Shown one piece after another: positions 56,982 to 64,000 of a stretch of DNA of 64,000 bases. Each line of letters starts with the position of its first letter. Position 1 is the first letter of the stretch. The notes below the pieces were generated by a model, which was not told where the DNA came from, made no database searches, and worked only from the letters and a program-made list of their open reading frames with translations. Made by a program: the position numbers and the translations under genes. The DNA is from Acholoe squamosa. Lineage: Eukaryota; Annelida; Polychaeta; Phyllodocida; Polynoidae. The DNA is taken from positions 44,935,269-44,999,268 of the forward strand of contig OX439041.1 of assembly GCA_949317995.1 (NCBI GenBank), read 5' to 3'.

Positions 56982-58892
56982 GTATGTTATCATTCTGATA
57001 TGAGTTGGATAATATTGACTTATCGTTAAAGGTACAAGTGCCAAGCTGCTGAGTCTCTAATGATGTGGTCATCAATTTTATACCCTGCTATTTACATTGG
57101 TAATATATCTATCATATTTCAAAGGACGTATTAGTGACCGTATGTACAATATATAATTGTAAAATCACTCATTCTCTTCACAATCTAGAGTTAGTCTGAA
57201 ATGATTTACTATAACCACATTGATCCAAGTATCAATCGTGTTGTAACATACTCAAAGTAATTATATGTGACAAATTGTGCATGGCCATAATGTCGATCAC
57301 TTACCATGGCTCACCAGTGCCATTTTTGAGCCAACGTTGAACCAACAGTGATTTTTTGGAGGTTGGAGTATTATGATCATGTTGTTGAATTTTCCCCTGT
57401 TATGTTGCTCTATTATGGTAGATAAAGTTCTCCCGTTGTTTTGTTCATAATGAATTCGAAATCAAATGATTTCATCGTATGGGCTAATTGGAGACGAAAG
57501 CTCGCTTACAAAATCCACCAGAAGCCCTGTACAGTGTTAAATGACATGGTTGCATACATCATTATTAAGATCAGAGTTATGAGGGGGAAAACGCCTTCAT
57601 CGGAGATAGGTGATGGAATATTTAAGTCTAAAATAGCAATACTATCATCACAGGTATAAATGATAGATTAGAGACACACTATATGTGCATATATATATAG
57701 TGGTCATTTTTATTGTATCTTATTAACATAGCAGGCATGATATAATGATATACACTGTGGCCTATATCAGCCGCCTGTATAATAGTATGTTATCAGTATA
57801 AATTGCAATAAACCAACCCTATGTAATCTATACAGAGGAGCAGCTGATAACATCATCAATCCTGTTCTCTGTATAATCCCCACCCCCACAGTACCCCCAC
57901 CTGGTGTGTAGTGTCTGAACTATGAAAGCCTCCTGCTTAAGAAGAGGACTGATATTAACGCTGAATCAGCTTTAATGTCCTCAAGATGAATGTGTTGTAA
58001 TAGATGTCGAATTTGATATTCTGTCTGATTCCTTAATGTAATACAGTAAGGGTAATGCATTCTCAGATAATTCACTAGAGTATACCTCACCACTGTACAC
58101 AACGAATCATCCTTAACCGGGGTCTAATTATCAGGTCCCTATGTTATATCGTACACCTCGATAAAGGACGAGGGTATGAATCAGGTTATGTTATAATCCT
58201 CTAAGGATGAATAATATCATATAAATCTTCAGGAAATCATTACCTTATGATCCATGCTTGCTGATAGCACTATAGCTGACAGGAAACTACTCTTGTTTTA
58301 AGCTGGAATTAGAAAATTCAAATGTTCTGCATTGGTTTGCCATCTACCACTTTCATCATTAGGTTGTTTATAATCACCATCAATTATTTATGAGAGACAA
58401 CTAAGAGGGGCCCAAGCCCTCCCAAGTACACCGTACCTTATCTCCCATCTCTTTACATTATAGCGCTTGTAAATCACCCAACTATTATATCTTACCCTAC
58501 CCTGAGTGTCTTTATACCAAAGTAGGCACATGTGAAATCTAAAGTGAGTGACTAGTTGTGAGAAGTTAGGCTACAGTTGATCAATACATACTGGTAGTGC
58601 ACATGTGCTCCCTCTTCTCCGTGAAACAGTTATTCCCTCTGGTGAATGGAATGGAACTACAAGCGTATTAAATGAAAAGTCTCTTGCCATGCAGTGGTTA
58701 CACCTAGTGGTTGGTGCACGTACCAAAAGCCTTGTCTTGGATTCATGAATTATGGCGATCAAGTGTATAGGGTATTATGTATAATCTACAACACTGTAGG
58801 CAATTGAAACGGTATATTTTAGGTTACTACTTTCTGTGTAACTGTGCTTTTAGCATTCAATGTTCCACTATAAAAGCCCAGTTCAACCTCTC
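56982..58892 (+). other. Downstream intronic or intergenic stretch
   Basis: A 72-codon frame at 57441-57659 ends near a GTATAA donor-like site, but its upstream acceptor is weak, so it is not called. Nothing else was recognised. Confidence 0.45.
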
Positions 58893-61141
58893 ATATGGGC
58901 CAAATTTTTGAATGTGGTACTTTTGGCCCTGACAAAGCAAAAACAGTGAAACTCAAAATAAGTTAAAACAACTTTACTACATTCAAAGGGCAATGTCTTG
59001 GCTATGTAAAAACACCTGACATACGCAGCAACTCCTAGCGGGTCCGTTTTTATAAGCGTTCAAAGATAATCTGTTGTAATTTGTGTTACTCCCTGCTCAA
59101 AATTCAGATACCAACTGGATATACCTCTTAACTATATCCTAATGACTCCTAAATCCATTTACAACATCTACTAGTAAGTATGTATCATGATTCAAAAAAT
59201 CAATATGTTCCTTTAAAAACTTTCCGAGATATCGGATATTGAACGTTTGTCATTGACTGATTTTTCTGAGAATTTTTTTCTAAAACCCCAATTTTCATCT
59301 AGCTTTGTCAAAAGTTGTCAAATAATCACCAACATTCATCCATATTAACTTCAATATGCATACTTTAATATGCAACTACCATCTGTTCCATATCTAGCAG
59401 TAGTTTGTGATAGAACTGGTCACAAGTTGGACCACAATTTGACTTTTTTGAGCAGGGAGTAACACATTACTCCCTGCTCAAAATTAATTTCACCCCCCAA
59501 ATAGCACAAAGTGCAAATTATGTACACAAATCTACATAAATAGGTTAGGAGGACTCCATAACAAGCAAATGAAACAGTAGTAGGTGGAGTTTGATGGATA
59601 TTCCTCAAAAAAATTAAAACAAGTTCCTATCAGGTGTTACTCTCTGCTCAAAATTCAAATTCCCCCATTGATTGGGTTAGTGGGGCTAAATAATTGCATG
59701 TAGGTAACATATAACACATTTTTTGAATAAGTGAGGGGTACATCTATCATAAAAGCCACAAAAAACAGTAATCTTTACAATATTAGTGACATGAGATGTG
59801 AAAAAGTGGGATAAATCTTTAGGTCCGATACAGATTTTTGGAATTTCCACACTCAAACAGACACTTAAAGTATTAGGATCATAACCAAATACTGCAGGAA
59901 GATGCAGGAGTGTATAATCTATCAGAAGGATATCATAAGTACACATTTTGATAACTGACAGACAGGAGAGTGAGTTTTAGCAGCAGAATCTATTTTTGAG
60001 CAGGGAGTAACACACATAGGGCTCGGGCAGGCGACATGCTTCAACCCCATATAACGCCCAGTCATTTAGAAATAATGGCAAAATTCCACCACTTGCCAAT
60101 GGACAACATCAGTTTTGATCAAAATAAAAGCATTTGGACCCCAACAAAATATATCAACATGTGCCCTACACCTTCATACATTTTATAAAAGTGAATTTTT
60201 GGCTGATCCCTTACCTTTCTTTTGCTTTAGGAATAAAAATTGTCAGTAAAATTGGACAGAAAGAGGATCAAACGATAGGTGGAAGTGTCCTTGTTGTGAT
60301 TAGAAAAGACCCATATGGATGCGCCATGCGAGGGACGACAGAGATGTCATCTGGTTTAGAGCGAAAGGACTTAGAATTTTGAGCAGAGAGTAACATCCAA
60401 CCATATTTTATGGTCTACAAATGGCACAAAGAGTCAATATGGAACCAATTTTTGTTCATGATTAATTAGGAGGTGCCAATACAATATGCAAAGCAAAAAT
60501 TTACTGTATGGAAGCAGTAGAATTTGATTCATTAACCAAAATGTTAAATGTTACTCCCTGCTCAAAAATGTGTATGCCAATACACTTTAGGGCCAGGACT
60601 AAAAGAAAATGGGTGTGGCCGCAAATATTTTACACCATATAAACCCCTTAAATGTCCCTCAAAATTAGGTGCAGCATGGATGGTAGAAACAGAATATTTC
60701 ATTGGTATCTTGAGAAGTTTTATTTTTGAGCAGGGAGTAGCATAATGCTACCTTTATTCAGTATAAAGGGGAGAAAAAAAAATCTACCATGTACATTAGG
60801 TTAAAACCCTTTGGATCTCACAGTTAACATATGTATTGAATTCCAAAAGTGATTTTAGGGGTGTTGTACAGTATAAGCAACATGTGGGGGTGTGTGAAAA
60901 TTGTATTTTTTTCAGCAAAATACACACTTTTTGGTCATTTTTCAACTCTGTAGACCCATAACTCAAAAAGATTATGGTCTGATTCACTAAAGTTTACTGT
61001 CATTTGAAAGCTTGGGATGTTTTCTCTTTAATGAAACCAAAAAATGCCAGGCTAGTGCATAGGTTTTGACCCTATTGGTAGGTAAAGCTTAAAAACCCTG
61101 TAAAATGCTAAAAGTACCATTTTCAAAAATTTGGCCCATAT
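58893..61141. mobile_element. 2.25-kb modular inverted-repeat element
   Basis: The outer ends ATATGGGCCAAATTTTTGAA (58893) and TTCAAAAATTTGGCCCATAT (to 61141) are perfect inverted repeats of 20 bp, with further similarity inward (GGTACTTTT/AAAAGTACC). Inside are eight copies of an 18-bp motif, GTTACTCCCTGCTCAAAA or its complement. Forward copies start at 59085, 59466, 59636 and 60550; inverted copies start at 59446, 59994, 60377 and 60724. They delimit modules of roughly 380, 170, 376, 383, 156 and 192 bp. No transposase or other domain was recognised in the short frames inside. Confidence 0.85.
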
Positions 61142-64000
61142 ATGTTTCAATTAAAATAGATGGTACGAAGCACGAAAAGTGTGTATAGCAGAAACTGCAC
61201 ACCCACACTCCTCTGCCGAATCTGTGTATGTTGCCCCCCCCCCTTCCACCATATATGCAAATGCTTTCAAGGTGTAATGAAGTGCTATCCATAATTTCCT
61301 GCCCTTAATCTTTGGTTATAGTGGAAGATATACAGGGGTAAAAGAAACAGAGCAAAGGGCAAACAAAACAAAATAAATTATTTCGTTCATCCTATATGGT
61401 ACTAGTATATATGCAGAGTATGATATCATAATGTGCGTGAGAAGGGTAAATACATGAAACATGTATAATTAACCAGGTATACTACTCTGTCCTAGGTAAG
61501 GTGTAACCCCCTCAAACGCATACAGGAGTCCCTTAATCCACCCAGGATCAACAGGATTAACAGGCAGAACTAAACCTTTACACACGGTCTTAATGCACCT
61601 ACCTATAGTATCGGCCCACTCCGTCCCAGTATTATAGTGATGATAACCCAGACCTTACCTGGATACATTGGGATCAAAATGTACAAAAGGTTCAATACTT
61701 TTCTCCCATCGATATATAAACCTTTCTCGTATCTTTCTAATGGAATTGGATTTACTAGACGACCCCACCCATCATTAATGCAGCTTATTTCAAGAAGAGA
61801 ACTACAATCCTAAGTAAAAAGAAAACTTCAAAGTAGCGGAATTAATTCTCACGATCTGTATATCTCAGTTGCTAATGGTTCCTGTCTGAATTATACCTAT
61901 TTACACATACCAGGGTCGTGCCCTGTTTGGATGTTTGTGGTTTGATAATGACTTGGTACAGTTACAGGTGGGTGTACTAACCCTTTACGAGTAACAGTGT
62001 TTTGTTGTTAGCATTCTTTCTGTGACATACAATATAAATTCAGGATTGTGCATTCCTGCATCAGGACAATCCTATACATGTATACTGGGCTACTTCACTT
62101 CCAGGTAAGATGTGTAAATATACACTGTAATGCACCCAGCAACACCAGAGTGTTACCCACTCAAGCTGCATTGTTGCATCACGATGACCCATGAATTAGC
62201 AGTATTTTGGTATCCTGCACTGTCCTATAAAAAGGGTCAAAACCACATCCCCTGCACCCCTTCCCCTCTACACACACACGCTACCTGTTGGTAGGTAGAC
62301 ACACAGGAAGGATGGACTTCCCTCTCCTTGATCAGCAACACAAGTCAACTGTATGCATGAGTACTTAATAAGGGGTAATCCCCAGTATTCTATTGATAGA
62401 GTCGTGGTGCAAAGGGATTGAATGATAGGTCCCGAATATGGGGATTATAGACAGAATTATATGCAAGTTCATGGGCTGAATGCTGGGTGCATTGCTTTTG
62501 ACGTTGGGGGACGAAAAGTAACCGCTGTGCTCATAGGCACAGTATGATAATTATACAATTCATATGAAATTATACACTAAATGTTAAGGAGAGTAATTTT
62601 TGAGAGTCACTCGGTTAATGACATGTATGAATCATAACAATGTAAATTTCGCCTGATATTAAATTGGGGTAATTATAAGTCCTTGCAAATGAATATAGGT
62701 GTGGTATAGTATGGTTTGTTGATATTGATCTCTGTCATGCTGTTGAGTGATGTTGAAGAGGTGGTTGTTTTTGTTTTTTGTTGTTGTTTTTTGTTGTTGT
62801 TTTTTTTATGGGGGGGGGGGACTTATCCGGAGTGTTCCAGGTGTGGTGACACACTTTTCACCTCGCTCTGGTGATCGCCAATGTCTATGGAATTTGGTAA
62901 ATAAAATAAACTTGGCTAGGTAGATGTGTTGAAATGGCATTTCTATCCTCGGTTCACTTAGACTAGATCATCATCACCGTTGTGCAAAGATCACTGTGTG
63001 TCACCCAGACACTTTGTGTAAATTCTCAAGGAGCTTTGAACCCCAAGTCTGTGAAGCACGTGCACACTACAGCCAGCCTGTGGAGGCTATCCATAGGGGC
63101 CATCCATTAGTGGATCCACGTGGTCCTCGTAGCCCCGCCCCCCCCCCTCCCTTCTCAAGTTTGGCCTTTTCCCCCAAAAATGTTCTCAGGATATTTTTGG
63201 TTTGCTATGCCCGAGCAGTTACATATTTCGCCAGTTGAGTTTTCACCCCCCCCCCCCCCCAACCACTTTTTAACCGTAGGGTCTCCATGTAGCTTGACCA
63301 GCTGCAGTCTTTATGGGTATCCACCCTGTGAGCTGTACAGAGCTGGGCCGGTATTTTGGCATTATGGACCATGATAGGGAGATCAACTCACTGTGGGATT
63401 AGAGGGCATTGAGGAGAGGGGAGCGTTTGCAAAGTATGCTACCTGCATATACTATATGTAACCAACAGGCTGCCAGTAGGGGGAATCGTTCTGTGTAAAT
63501 GCGATGTGGGTTTGTCTCATTAAAAATAAATGCGGTATGTGAATGGAATTTATGGAATGTTGGCATGGGTATTAATCACATTATGATGAACACGAAATGA
63601 ACAGGTTTCACATAAATCGCAATATTTTTAAATTGAGGAGGTATATTTTCAGAAGAGACATGCACAAGACAAGAGACGAGCTGTGGAAATACCTCAGGAC
63701 TCCACAAGAAGATAATGTTTTGCATTCCTATAGGTATGGCATGCATTAAAGCAAAACCGGTGAGGGAAAACTTCCATTTCAAAATTCAATGCCCCCCGAG
63801 GGGATAGATACCTGTTTTCCCACAGTTTGATATTGAATCTTTCCTAGCCCTGTCCCCTGTTCCAAAACTTAGACCACACATCAACCTGCCCACCCTGACT
63901 CAATGTACAAATACATGACATTGTTCACGCAGTACAGTTGCATTAGAAGAGTGGGGGCCATGCCTTATGTTCTAGCCCGGGGTGAGTTTAGACATCACAA
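61142..64000. other. 3' end of window, no supported gene
   Basis: Contains C runs at about 61235, 63135 and 63247, and a T-rich GTTGTTTTTT tract with a G run at 62762-62820. A 40-nt segment at 62063-62102 sits between a possible acceptor (catcag) and a GTAAGA donor and would fit phase 1, but it is too short to call as an exon. Confidence 0.45.

Noticed and set aside
57441-57659. Possible exon ending at CAG|GTATAA
   Set aside because: No good acceptor upstream, and codon composition like the intronic background.

Overview
The window is animal nuclear DNA: genes are split by GT-AG introns, exon phases join cleanly, and the intergenic and intronic space is packed with small foldback and terminal-inverted-repeat elements, minisatellites, G/C homopolymer runs and SINE- or LINE-like insertions. 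The gene content (a C-type lectin/Sushi receptor, the prefoldin-like protein URI, a JAKMIP-like coiled-coil gene) and the repeat style suggest a marine invertebrate such as a lancelet, hemichordate or lophotrochozoan. I cannot fix the species from sequence alone.

Layout. 1-8.8 kb has no gene I can support; it holds a degenerate ~172-bp tandem repeat and several foldback elements, one of them carrying a tRNA-like sequence. 8.9-17.4 kb, minus strand, is a complete nine-coding-exon gene for a single-pass membrane protein: signal peptide, two C-type lectin domains, a Thr/Ser-rich stalk, two Sushi domains, one membrane segment and a basic tail. All phases close, giving 685 aa. Its second intron holds an array of at least 14 copies of the 3' end of exon 2, each with a consensus splice donor, and shorter duplications of the exon 3 acceptor. 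17.5-24.7 kb is repeat-rich: a minisatellite split by a PIF/Harbinger-like MITE, a ~950-bp array of 44-bp units, a short retroposon with a 13-bp target duplication, and the broken 3' half of a Penelope-like element followed by a hammerhead-ribozyme-like core. 24.9-30.05 kb, minus strand, is a complete eight-exon URI1 orthologue (403 aa). 30-36.6 kb is intergenic, with MITEs, palindromes and two CTCF-like motifs between two divergently oriented genes.

From about 36.6 kb to past 57 kb, plus strand, lies a large gene or gene pair. It includes a JAKMIP-like coiled-coil exon (38891-39964), a giant uninterrupted acidic reading frame of 1484 codons (44659-49113), and small downstream exons at 52984, 54089 and 56921 whose phases are compatible. 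The introns contain a 73-bp minisatellite, a 55-bp array that repeats a complete acceptor/21-nt/donor module, and a second retroposon copy with a perfect 13-bp target duplication. 58.9-61.1 kb is an unusual modular element with outer inverted ends and eight internal 18-bp inverted motifs. The rest of the window shows no supported gene.

The genes are not an operon and need not be functionally linked. The most unusual features are the amplified splice sites in two introns, the giant phase-0 acidic exon, and the modular inverted-repeat element.
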